DNA from: Polyporus tsugae
Taxonomy: Eukaryota; Basidiomycota; Agaricomycetes; Polyporales; Polyporaceae
NCBI GenBank assembly: GCA_024305745.1
Contig: JAHRBS010000010.1
Coordinates: 1,123,501 to 1,187,500, forward strand
Direction of reading: 5' to 3'
DNA: 64,000 bases
In this document: positions 46,795-57,792 of the stretch, piece by piece
Layout of the letters: every line of letters starts with the position of its first letter
How positions within the stretch are numbered: the first letter of the stretch is position 1
Notes under the pieces: generated by a model
What the model was told of the DNA's origin: nothing
Database searches by the model: none
What the model saw: the letters and a program-made list of their open reading frames with translations, nothing else
Position numbers and translations under genes: made by a program

Positions 46795-48543
46795 ATGGTC
46801 CTCCTCGACAACACGTCCGTATACTTGCCCTTTCTTTTCCACAAGCGCCAATGGGTTCCTGACGCATACAGTTCACTTTCGACAGTGTTGGGGTGCTGCT
46901 CATAAGCGTCGTTATCTCTGGCGCGTAAGTGGTTCCCTCCTCCAGTTTTTTCTTCTGTTTCAATCGTGTCAACGCTATCTCGACCAGCCTTTGGGGTGGT
47001 GAGTGCTCCTTGGCCTTCGGTATGTAGGTCGCGACGTTCACATGGCTTATACCCGCCGATCATTAGTGTTCTGTTCCCAGGTATTGTACTACTACATTCG
47101 CTACCCGGGGGACCCCTTGTCCATTAAGCTGCTTGTGAGTCATCGTCTCCTGTATTTCATCCGTTTCTTCGCCCGCTCAAACTATACGGATATATTTTAG
47201 GTCGGCGCGGTTACCGCGTCAGACACGATCCACCAAGGGTTGATCACCCACTCAAGTAAGCTTCCTCTGCAGTCAATTTCTTGTCGCATAGCCTCATATG
47301 CGTTCAAGTTTATTGGTACCTTGTTACCGAATACGGCAACCCAAATGCACTGGCTTTGCTCGTCAAGTCGATCATTGTCGAGATTATATTCCAATGCATC
47401 ACCGGGTTCCTTGTTCAAGGGTGATTAGTCGACTGATGGTCGAGCCATGACATACCTTGACTCACTAATTTCTCAGCTACTACACCATCTGTGTATGGAG
47501 GCTCAGCAAGGGTAAGCTGTACGTCGTTATCCCAGTGGTAAGCCTCCCACCTAGATGCGCCATACGGACGACCACCTAACTGGGCCTTCTACAGGCGGCG
47601 ATGGTCCTCGCCGAGTTTGCGTTAAGCATTGCGTACAGTGTCATAGCGTACGTCGCTGTTCACGACACAGTTTTGCGGCTCTCTTTCCTGACACTCGTTG
47701 CCTGCAGCCTCTCGCGTCTCGAGACGTTCCGTGACCTCGTCCAGATTAAGGTGCGGCTGGTGGTCGGGCACGATGACACGCATCTTAACTCACCGATAAC
47801 ATCTTCACAGGCGCTCTCGGCATGTATGAACATTTTCGCAGCGGTTCCCGATGTTGCTATTGCAGCCACCTTGTGCACAATTCTTTACCAGTCGCGAACT
47901 GGGTCGCCGAAATCAAGCATGCTGATCAATAGGCTGGTGAGTAATGCGCAGATCGCATATTGGGTGTGCACTCACATAGGGCGATAGATGGTGTTTGCTA
48001 TTAACACGGGTGTCTTGACGAGGTAAGCCCTCCATGGTGCAGCCTGAGCCTTGAGGGTTGTTACTGAGACAGGGTGGCCCCAGTGTTTGCGCATGCATCT
48101 CCTTGATCACGTTCTTCGTCTTCCCGAACACTTTCATCTATATCAGCTTTTACTTCCTCATCGGCCGTCGTGAGTGCAAACGTCGACTACAGAGGGTTAG
48201 CACTAATGCCGTCTCCTCTCCGCCAGTATACGCAAACTCCCTCATGGCGATGTTGAACGCGCGCAGAAGTCCGCGCCACACCTCCAGTGAGGACACATCG
48301 GTCTCGCTCCGGGAAGTCCCCACCACCGGGTCGAGCCTCACGCACTACAACGTTCCTGCCAGTGTACGTTCCACTCGCTCGCTCTCTCCCCCCCCGCACC
48401 AAGACTTCAGTCGTTTGCTTACGCTGCCTGACCCATAGCCTGGCGGCGGCCGCATAGCCATCCGAGTCAACACGACTCAGGAGATGAAGCACGAGCCGAT
48501 AGAGTGTATCGCTGCCGGGTCCTTCGGCCCCAATATGGTCTGA
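46795..48543 (+). CDS. DUF6534-type multi-pass membrane protein
   Basis: Member of a large Agaricomycete family of roughly seven-helix membrane proteins with unknown function. I rebuilt 13 exons totalling 347 aa: 46795-46818, 46872-46924, 46988-46998, 47067-47134, 47201-47255, 47309-47420, 47477-47537, 47595-47750, 47811-47936, 47988-48022, 48069-48169, 48227-48363 and 48439-48543. Joined, they read FTFDSVGVLLISVVISGALW, GVFCSQVLYYYIRYPGDPLS, TASDTIHQGLITHSIYWYLV, FQCITGFLVQGYYTICVWRL, INRLMVFAINTGVLT and LIGRLYANSLMAMLNARR, the family's layout. Exon 3 is only 11 nt. Exon 11 needs a GAG acceptor, since the more usual CAG four bases on breaks the frame. The family name rests on remembered pattern. 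The tail is hydrophilic. Confidence 0.72.
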
Positions 48544-49223
48544 AGCCAAACTGGATCTGGAACGTCTGCGCAGATACTCAAGCAGCCGCTCGAAGTCATC
48601 GTCTGAACTGAGAACGCAGTCCTCCCTTTGGTCTCCGACCTCCTCTTGTTCTCAATCCCATGGGCGGTAGCTTGGGCCAAGCTATGGCCGGGTCCGGGGT
48701 GTTTTTAATGCGCAATCGTTCCGGGTCAGGGACTGGTGGTACGCTGATGAACCCGTGTTCGTCCTGGGCTCGCCGTGGTTGCGCCGCGGTTGTGGGAGAA
48801 AGTAGGGAGTTCTGGTCTCAATTTCTGCTTAAAACACTAGGGTTACCTCGTTGTACACTATCGTAATTTCATGGGCAGATATTGTGGCCGAGCAATTCAG
48901 CAAGTTTGCTTAGAGAGTTTAACCACCTTCCTTGCATTGAGTGGCTGCTGGAATAATCAAGACTAATGATTAGTACTACTAATAAGAGTGCATAGCTGGG
49001 GAGATGTAGGGAGCTCGCTGCCTGGAGAAGCTTCTTTTCCTCTGACCTGGATAGACACACCGCAACTACAAAAGTACCGGCCATCCTTAGAAACGTTTGT
49101 GCATACGGACACCCACAAGAACCTCAGCTCCGCCTGTGAAATACATTTCACCAAGTCGTCAGGTAAGCACTGGTACTTAAGCAACATGCCATAAGACCGA
49201 GGGCTACACAATGCTGTCCTCGA
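48544..49223. other. Convergent 3' intergenic region
   Basis: 680 bp between the stops of the DUF6534 gene and SHG1. No supported gene or structure. Confidence 0.4.
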
Positions 49224-49974
49224 TCAATCGCTGCTGTATTCTTCGATGTCCATATCCATACTCTCCTCGCTACCTTCGCTGTCACTATCCACATTGCCTG
49301 CTGGAGGCTGGCCGGGCCCCGACCCGCTCTGCCCCGTTGTTTGAGATGTACCGTTGATATTAACCGTTCCATCAAGCGCTGCAATACATACATGAAGGTC
49401 ACTAATTGGCGAGGTTGGGAACAAACCGAGGCGTCTGCTTACTTTGTCCCGCTGCCATCCGGTCTTCTTCCAATATGTTATGCATGGTATTCCGTAATTT
49501 GGCGACGAATGAAGGGTCATCGAGCAGAGAACCGTCCTTCACTGCACGATCTACTAGAGGATACCTAGAACGCCCCTCAACCACTCGCGGAGGATGCGAT
49601 ATTGGAAGACACACTCAACTGTCTAGCTCCTGCAGGACTTCCCTGGTCACATTGGCCTCTGGCATGTATTGCAGCTTCGGGTCTGAGGCAAGCTTCTCCT
49701 TCGCGATGTCATCGACGCGAGAAAGGAGCGCAGGCATCGCGTCCTGCGATAGGCGAATATTATGTTGAGAGAAGTATTCCACGCACCGTCGGAATGGGAC
49801 AAGGAGCACCCACACTCTGCCTAAACTCCTTCAGCAGCTCCTTCCGGAGGCGATCATACTGTCCGGACTTCTTGAACCTGTGATCAACGGTCCGTTACAC
49901 GGTCTTTGACGAGAAGGTCCGAGATCATTGCAGCCTCACTCTTCAATGAACTGCGTCGGATTCTTGATAGACAT
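49224..49974 (-). CDS. SHG1: COMPASS component SHG1 (BOD1/SHG1 family), one odd splice donor
   Basis: Shg1 is a small subunit of the COMPASS histone H3K4 methyltransferase. The model is about 175 aa from exons 49974-49940, 49877-49787, 49743-49619, 49564-49443 and 49378-49224. The family N-terminal helix pair is clear: EEFKKSGQYDRLRKELLKEF, then ALLSRVDDIAKEKLASDPKL, NVTREVLQELDR and YPLVDRAVKDGSL. The tail is acidic, ending MDMDIEEYSSD. Exon 3 must end ...GACAG to keep the frame into YPLVDRAV, but the next bases are TTGAG, so the intron would start TT. Using the GT one base earlier leads to a stop unless a second AG 14 bases further on is chosen. See findings. Divergent from HEM12. Confidence 0.78.
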
Positions 49975-50329
49975 GCGCGAGTAGGAGGAGGAACAAGCTA
50001 GGATACAAAGGAAAGGGGTCCGTGAGGTCCGTGAGAAGAGACAGGTGAAGCGAAGGAAGAGAGGTGAGAGCAGGAGGCAAGCCTTTGTCTCACCGTCCAC
50101 GCGATACCGCTCTCAGCCGCGTTCATGATGCTCCCGGTATACCCGCCCTCGCTCTCAGCACTGAGGATCATTCTCCACTCCACGTCCTCTTCGGCAGCGG
50201 ACACGTACACGTCGTTCTCGAGCGCGCACCCAGGCCTACTTGAACGGTGACATCGCGCGGTAGCCTTCCCTCAGACCCATCGATATCGTGCTTACCACCA
50301 CCATCTCCTGCGTGTCGATTTCCTAAGTC
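49975..50329. promoter_or_regulatory. Shared promoter region, SHG1 / HEM12
   Basis: 355 bp between two divergent start codons. No strong TATA element or other recognised site. Confidence 0.4.
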
Positions 50330-51583
50330 ATGGCCAGCTTCCCCCCAATGAAAAACGATCTGATCCTGCGCGCCGCGCGAGGTGCGTCTCCAGTTGGTCT
50401 CTTGCGGCGCGTCTGAGACGCAATGGTGTACAGGAGAGGAGACCGAACGCGCTCCTGTCTGGGTCATGCGGCAAGCAGGAAGGTACCTCCCTGGTGCGCA
50501 CGACAATTCCTCTCGTCGTGCGATGAATCCCTGACCGTACCCTCGGACAGAATTCCAGGCAGTGCGTGCCGAGCACGACTTCTTCGAGATCTGCCGCACA
50601 CCCGCGCTGGCGATGGAGGTCACTCTGCAGCCGATCCGACGGTACTCTGGCCTGCTCGATGCGTCGATTATCTTCTCCGACATTCTCGTTGTCCCCCAGG
50701 CGATGGGCATGGAGGTGATCATGAACCCCGGCCCGCACTTCCCCGACCCCCTCGTCACGCCCGCGGACGTCGAGAAGCTTGCGAAGGACATCGATGTCGA
50801 CAAGGAGCTCGGGTACGTCTACAAGGCGATCACGCAGACACGGCACGCCTTGAACGGCGAGGTGCCCCTCATCGGGTTCTGCGGCGCGCCGTGGACGCTG
50901 TTCTCGTACATGATCGAGGGCGGGGGCTCCAAGACGTTCCAGAAGTGCAAGTCGTGGTTGTTCAAGTATCCTGAAGAGTCCAAGGCGCTTCTGAACCGGA
51001 TAGCGGACGTCTGCGTCGACTTTCTTGTTGGGCAGATCAAAGCTGGTGCTCAGGTGTGTATTCGCGATTCCCCTGATGATTAAAATCTACTAACCGACCC
51101 TTCGCCCTGTAGCTCGTCCAAGTCTTCGATTCGTGGGCAGGCGAGCTCGCCCCGCACCACTTCCAAGAGTTTTCTCTTCCTTCCATCCAACGCATATCCT
51201 CCGGCGTGCGCGCAAAGCTCGCCGCTGTGAACATCCCCGCGGTCCCTATGATACTCTTCCCGAAGGGCCAGAACTCGCAGATCGCCCTGTGCGCTGAAAT
51301 GGCGGGCTACGACGTCATCGGCATTGACTGGTGCATCGACCCCGCGGATGCGCGACGAGCGGCGGGCGACAAGGTCGCTCTGCAGGGAAATCTGGACCCG
51401 AACCTGCTGTACGGCGGCAGGGATGCAATGGAGCGTGAGGTGAAGCGGATGGCTGAGAGCTTCAAGGGTGGGAAGAAGACCAAGGCGTGGATCGCGAATT
51501 TGGGGCACGGCATCACACCTGGCGTAGACACGGAGGATATGCGCTGGTTCCTGGAGTGCGTGCACAAGTACTCGGCGGCATGA
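50330..51583 (+). CDS. HEM12: Uroporphyrinogen decarboxylase (HEM12)
   Basis: Decarboxylates the four acetate side chains of uroporphyrinogen III to give coproporphyrinogen III in cytosolic heme synthesis. The 361 aa product comes from exons 50330-50381, 50434-50493, 50551-51053 and 51113-51583. It begins MASFPPMKNDLILRAARGEE, then APVWVMRQAGRYLPE, the UROD signature 1 with substrate-binding Arg residues. FSDILVVPQAMG (with the key Asp), GFCGAPWTLFSYMIEGGGSK, VFDSWAGEL, GIDWCIDPADAR, LQGNLDPNLLY and NLGHGITPGVD complete a full-length enzyme. Two introns interrupt the first 40 codons. It shares the heme theme with COX15 at the other end of the window. Confidence 0.97.
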
Positions 51584-52090
51584 CTTCGGTTGGGAAAGTA
51601 TAACTTCAAGAGAAAGTAGAAATCTTTGTGCCAATAGGATCAATGTTAGGCATGATTTCCAGGTAGTATACGTCCCTAGCTCGGACGAGGAGTTGCGAAA
51701 CGTGAATGCGTATGCAGAACAGTGCGCGACAGTGATGTACAGAATGCGATGTACCTTAGATGCCCACAGCTATAAACAAGTCCTCGTAGATCAGAGAAAA
51801 TCATCTCGCGAAAGCGTGATAGCGACCATGTGACATGCGGTGAGTGGTTGTGGTGAGCGGTTTAGAAGTCGAGAGTGTGGAAGTGGGAGCGAGGCGCAGG
51901 GAACGACGATGTGGGGGTACGACGACAACGAGGGTAAAGCCAGCGTAGACAAAGACAGCGATAAATATTCACAAATGGAATAAATGTGAACGTATGGATA
52001 TTCGGTAAGATGGTTGAGATTACGCCAGAAGGCCCAGTGGAGGAAACGGGACGCTCGAAGCCTGTTCGAAGCGCATCACCACATGGACGG
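51584..52090. other. Convergent 3' intergenic region
   Basis: About 500 bp between the stops of HEM12 and CDC14. No coding support. Confidence 0.4.
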
Positions 52091-54322
52091 TTATGCGACG
52101 ACATCCGCGGCGCTGAAACTACTTCGCCGTCGTCGCACACTGCGCAAGTTCGGCCGCTCCGATTTGGACGCCGGATTAACGACTGAGGAAGTGTTATTTG
52201 CGACCCAAGTGCCCGCCGCCTTGACGATCGCCGCAGCGGCGGCAGGCGACTCTTGGACAGAGCCTGTGGAATTGTGATGTGTGCGCTTGCCGACAAGGGT
52301 AGGGAGCCGCGAGGGGGTCGGCGAACCAGGCTGTCTGGGCCTCAAGGGGCGTGTCGGGACGGATGGGAGCGGAAGGTTCTTGGTCGCCGTGACCGTGCCG
52401 CGCGCAGAGGTATCCTTTGCGAGTCGGGGAATCTTGTTGGGCAATTGTCCATTTGCCTTCGTGGTCTTGTTCGCGCCGAGCACCGTGCTGACCTTCTTCG
52501 CGGCCACGGTTGCCGCCGAGCGAGTGACACGGACTGGTCGCTGCTCCGAAGCGGGCACACGTTGGGAAGCGGCCCGCGCGGATGCTGGCTTCGCCTTCGT
52601 TCTCCGCACCGGGGCCGCGACGAGTGCGGGCAGTGTGTCGGCTTCCTCCTCTACGTCGGAGTCCGACGCCACTCGTTTTGCGGCAGGCGTCTTCCGAGGC
52701 TGTCCTGGAGGAGCGATAGCTTGGGCCTTCGCAGTAGCAGCAGCCACATGCTTGTTTGGTGTGACCGGCGGGACGGGTACGGCCGAAGTCATCGAAGTCG
52801 TCACAACCATGGTTGTTGTCTCCGTGAAGACGTCCATCTCTTCCTCTGTCTCGTTGGGAGGCGTGACTGGTGCCACGAGAGTGTTCGCAGCAAAGACTGC
52901 TGCTTGCCGCAGTTTGCGCATCTCGTCGACCGCCGCCCACTTCGTCCATTCTAGTTGCTTGAGGTACATGTACTGCTGTTGCGGCCCAACTACGCTACCC
53001 GGACGCACGATACGCATGAACGCAATCGCTTCCGAGGCCGTGAAGCCATACTTCCAGATGAGATATGCTCCGATGAGCGTACCTGTCCGCCCTAGGCCGG
53101 CCTTGCACTGTGTCAAGGGCGGTATGTCAGTCGTACAGGGATATTCTCGTCAGCCATACTCACGTGCACCGCGACAACGCCGCCGTTCTCTATGACCTCG
53201 TCCGCCATGTCGATGAATTTGCGTACAATGTCGTCAGTGGGATTCGTGCCGTCGTCGAAGTATAATTCCTGATGATGCATCCCCCGGTCTGTGAAGAGCT
53301 GGGCATCGTATAGCGGGTTGTTGAGTCGCACGACCAGTTTGACCCCTTGTCGTTCGAAGTAATCCAAGCAGTTCAGGAAGGGAGTGGGCAGCTTTCGCTG
53401 CAATGCGACTGCCTTTGTTGGCGATACCGGTAGCACTGCCTGGTTCTCCTGTTCGCGCTTCTCCTTCTCCTTCTTGATCCATATCGGGTCCACGGGGGAA
53501 GCAAACGCGATGAAGTTGGGAGTTAACCAGTTCCAGTCGCCATTCTCCACCTTCTCGTAATATTCGTAGTCCTCGATGTCGAATTCGTTCATGTCGCAGA
53601 GACCGTTTTGCATTGCCTTGTAGATACCCCAGAGACAGTCCTGTATACTGAGATTGAAATCTGAACGTCCGCGGCCGGCATCTCGGAATGGCATTAATTC
53701 GATCTCTGCGATAGGATGGAAGGCCTCCCATGGCGGTCGTTGTTGAACAATCATCTGCAGCACCTCATTCGTTATTCGTCCATAGGCTGCGGTGGGCTAT
53801 ACTTACTACGTAGAGCGCCATGAGCAGTGCTGCGTTTGCCTTCCTCCGGGGATCGTTTGACGAATAGAGGACGATACGATGCGAGATAATTGCAGGATCC
53901 TAGCAACGCAGAGGTCGCGTGAGGGCCATGACGATGACATGACACGATAGGACATACCCCGAGTATCTCATGAATCAAAATGCACGCCTTGTAGACCATC
54001 GCCAGATTCAAGGGGCCCCAATCCTGGAAGAAGGACAGATAGAGTAGTTGGTCGTCGATCGTGAAGTACCAATACTTGGCGTCATCTTCCGGCGTCGCCG
54101 AGGACGAGGCTCTGGGGACTCCACGGATTTCGGGGAGGTTTGCAGGATCTCTCGCGAGGTCGTTGAGTGTATCCGGTTTCGGAGGAGGATGGGGGAAGGA
54201 CGCGAAGTACAACCTGGATGTTAACCACGAGAATGAGTTCCACCGAGCTGATCGCGACGCGTGGGAAGAGGATGGACTGACCTCCCACCGAAGTGGCAAA
54301 GAGGTTCACAAGGGAGAGGCAT
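52091..54322 (-). CDS. CDC14: Dual-specificity phosphatase CDC14
   Basis: Cdc14 removes CDK-type phosphates during mitotic exit, cytokinesis and septation. The 665 aa model has exons 54322-54282, 54213-53958, 53899-53807, 53754-53164 and 53107-52091. The N-terminal DSP-like domain shows RLYFASFPHPPP, YFTIDDQLLYLSFFQDWGPL, NLAMVYKACIL and DPRRKANAALLMALYV. The catalytic domain has PFRDAGRGRSDFNLSIQDCL, NWLTPNFIAFASPVD, VVAVHCKAGLGRTGTLIGAY and FMRIVRPGSVVGPQQQYMY. Catalytic Cys328 follows His327, and the last intron falls exactly between them. The C-terminal 330 residues are basic, Ser/Thr/Pro-rich and disordered, as in other Cdc14 proteins. The first exon is the least certain. Divergent from the MBP1-like gene. 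Confidence 0.94.
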
Positions 54323-55060
54323 CGATGAGGTTTGTTATGGACGCAGGGTGGGTGAGGGCACGACTGAGCGACGACGGTGAAGGCGGGGGGGGGCAGCCAG
54401 TGGCTGTCAGAAGCAAGGGAGGCTCGCACTGAAGGACCAGAACCGGCGACTTGTGTTCGTCTGCCTCTGTGGCGTCACGTGATCGACACGCGGTTTCCAT
54501 CCCTCACAGGCGCGGTCTCGGACACGGACAGTCCCATGCGACAAGTGAGCAACTGGCAACCGCGACAGCAGCCCACAGCACTTCAAAGACGCGTGGAAAA
54601 CATCTCGTACCACGCACACCTTGGGTTTCACAAGACCCCAGCCCAGGAGCTGTCTTGCAGTCGCTGCGTGCTTCGCGCCTGAAATCAGGCGCCACCAGCC
54701 TGGCGCGCTCGCCACCGCGGCTTCTGAGAGACACTACTAGTCGTCGATAGAGATACAACTACACCTGCGGAGTGTCCGCCGTTGTGCAATAGAGGAACAA
54801 GCTGTTACTGTGGCGCAGAGAGGACAAGGACCAGAACTGACATACTAAGAACTCTCCTTACCAGTGACGCGTGCTCGTGAGAGCTCCGGTACGGCGCTAA
54901 CGCGTCCACGGCGCGTCAAGCGGAGTCGGAGATCGCTCCCATCCCTACATCCACTCCCCTCCTCCTCCACGACACCCTTCCTTCCTTTTTGCGCAAACAG
55001 GTTGGGCGACAATTCAGACGGGACGGCCCAGATTCACTCCCCGCAACAGCTTCAAACACA
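54323..55060. promoter_or_regulatory. CDC14 / MBP1 upstream region with ACGCGT boxes
   Basis: 738 bp between divergent starts. ACGCGT, the MluI cell-cycle box bound by MBF in yeasts, occurs at 54589-54594, 54867-54872 and 54900-54905. Two further copies lie in flanking introns: 54257-54262 (CDC14 intron 1) and 55204-55209 (MBP1 intron 2). The pair at 54867 and 54900 is 156-194 bp before the MBP1 ATG, a usual promoter distance. Function is inferred from the motif. Confidence 0.55.
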
Positions 55061-57453
55061 ATGCCCGACAACCAGATTTTCAAGGTGACGTCCACCCCAA
55101 TCATCATCCCACTTTCACAATGGTGACCGTTGCGACCCCGGCACTCCCAGGCCACATATAGTGGCATCCCCGTCTACGAGATGTATGTCCATTGGCACTT
55201 TTGACGCGTACTTCTTGATCTCAAGATGTTTGCAGGATGTGTAAAGGAGTGGCCGTGATGCGGCGACGGTCAGACTCCTGGCTTAACGCAACCCAGATCC
55301 TCAAAGTAGCCGGTTTCGACAAACCTCAGAGGACCCGTATTCTTGAGCGAGAGGTCCAGAAGGGAGAGCATGAGAAGGTGCAGGGTGGTTATGGCAAGTA
55401 CCAAGGTTAGTCTCTACATCTCCTGCCATTACCCGCACGCACGATTCCTAACATCTCGAAGGCACTTGGATACCACTCGAGCGAACCCTTGCGCTCTGCA
55501 GGCAATACGGTTGCGAAGCTGTCCTAAGACCAATCATTGACTTCCAACCCGAAGCGAAGAGCCCTCCCTTAGCCCCGAAGCACCTCGTATCTGCCCAATC
55601 CTCCAAGGCAAGCATACGTCGTGGTGCTGAACCAGTGGTCAATTCTGCCATCAACACTCGATCCTCAAAACGGGCAGGACAGGATGGTGAATGTTCCGAT
55701 GTCGACACATTATCCGTACGTGGTTCTGAAGATGGAACAATGACACCTTCTCCCTCCGAAGCTTCCTCGAGTTCTCGTACGCCATCGCCTATTCGTAGCA
55801 GCCCTGGACCTTCCGCATCCGTTTCCAATGCAATGGATGAAGATGGCCGCTCACCCTCCCCAGTGCCTAATCGCAAGCGGAAACATCGCCAGGTGGACGA
55901 AGAGGATGAGTGTGTGGACGAGGGGTACGGTGCAAACGGTGCCGGTCACGCTGCATATGGCGACCAAATACTCGAATACTTCATCTCCGACTCAAACCAA
56001 ATACCTGAAATCCTCATCAACCCACCACCTAACTTCGACCCTAACATGTCCATTGACGACGACGGCCACACAGCGCTGCACTGGGCAAGCGCCATGGGCC
56101 GCATCCGAATAGTCAAGCTGCTGCTTACGGCTGGTGCGGACATCTACAGGGTGAACAAGGCAGGCCAGACGGCTCTGATGCGCAGTGTCATGTTCGCGAA
56201 CAACTACGACGTCCGAAAGTTCCCCGAACTATACGAACTGCTCCATCGATCCACCCTCAACATCGACAACAGCAATCGGACCGTTTTTCATCACATCGTT
56301 GACGTTGCGATGTCGAAGGGCAAGACGCACGCCGCACGGTACTACATGGAGACCGTCCTGCAGCGCCTTGCCGACTTCCCTCGCGAACTCGCGGACATCA
56401 TCAACTTCCAGGACGAGGATGGGGAGACGGCGCTGACGATGGCCGCGCGTTGCCGCAGCAAACGGCTGGTGAAACTGCTTCTCGACCACGGGGCAGACCC
56501 GAAGATTGCGAACCACGACGGCAAGACGACGGAGGACTACATTCTTGAGGACGAACGTTTCCGCTCGTCGCCCGTGCTCCCCTCCCGACAGCTATCCTTC
56601 CGTAGCGCTGCCGACGGCCCCGGCCCTACCACTGTCGCTACTGCCAACGGTCCCTCGACGTACGCTCTCCTTACACAGGACAACCGTCCATCTCTACATT
56701 ACTCCACGACGGGCCAGAAAACGGCGACGCGCTGTGTAACCGACGTCACGATGATGCTCGACAGCCTCGCCGCGGCGTTCGACCAGGAGCTGAAGGAGAA
56801 AGACCGGGACCTGACGCAGGCAAACGCCCTTCTCACCAGCATGCAGTCCGAGATCCTAGAGTCGCAACGGACAGCCTCGCACCTGAAGGCGCAGGCGCAG
56901 GGGCTCCCCGCCGCGCAGCAGACCGTGAAGCAGCTCGAGGACGAGCTCCGCGGGAAGATGGGGAAGCGGTTCAGGCTGGGGTGGGAGAAGTGGGTCAAGG
57001 ACGACGAGGAGCGCGAACGCGCTATCCGGGACGCCGCGGGCGGGCACCTCGCGTCGGCCGCCGGGGAGCCCGTGGCGGACCTCCTTGCGCTGCACGCGGA
57101 CATCCCCACGGACCCGGAGGCGCTCCGGAGGGAGTGCGACCGGCTGAGGGAGGAGCTCGCGGGGCACAGGACGCGGCGGAAGGACATGTTTGATCACCTC
57201 GTCAAGTTCCAGGCGGAGGCGGGGACGGGCGGGCGGATGACGGAGTATCGGCGGCTGATCAGTGCAGGGTGTGGAGGGATACCCCCCGAGGACGTCGACG
57301 GCGTCGTGGGCATGCTTCTGGAGGTGCGTGGGTTTGTTGATGAGCAAACGGTGTAGACTGACGCGGTCTTTGGTGCAGACATTGGAAGCTGAGGAGCCGA
57401 GCTCTTCCGCGGCGTGGAATGGGTCAGCTCGCGCAGGGTTGCCAGTAGGTTGA
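55061..57453 (+). CDS. MBP1: APSES-ankyrin transcription factor, MBP1/SWI4-like
   Basis: DNA-binding subunit of an MBF-type G1/S factor. The 720 aa model uses exons 55061-55084, 55151-55182, 55236-55405, 55462-57323 and 57379-57453. The APSES (KilA-N) domain fills residues 8-105: [71 protein letters not shown] Ser-rich acidic linker with a basic NRKRKHR follows. Ankyrin repeats occur near 278-305 ([20 protein letters not shown]) and 398-423 ([20 protein letters not shown]), with degenerate ones between. A coiled-coil segment and helical C-terminus follow, where the Swi6-type partner would dock. Residue order equals Mbp1 and basidiomycete Mbs1. It is divergent from CDC14. Confidence 0.93.
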
Positions 57454-57792
57454 ATGGGGCCCTCATGACGAGGGCTTTTATGTAGCTCTATTTTATTGTG
57501 TATTGCTTTGGGACGTCTGGGATAGCTTTCGTTGTATTGCATATATGATATAGATGGCTGAAAAGCAGCGTCGCATTTCGAGCCCTTCTCGACACGGTCG
57601 CGACGCGTCGAGCAGCGCGTCCTTGAAGGGATTTGTCGCGGTCGCGTGCGCGCGTTTCTGGTGCTTATGTAAGGCGCTTACCGAAATTCTGAGCTGCTGC
57701 CACCGCGACTTGCAAATTGCGACTTGCGACTTGCACTCGTCTTCTCCTCTCCCCTTTGCTCCTCAAGCTCAAGTTCTGGGACTTGCGGCGCT
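57454..57792. other. Short intergenic region before MRPL40
   Basis: About 340 bp. It holds the MBP1 3' flank and the MRPL40 leader, which has a repeated ACTTGC/ACTTGCA block at about 57709-57735. No gene support. Confidence 0.4.
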
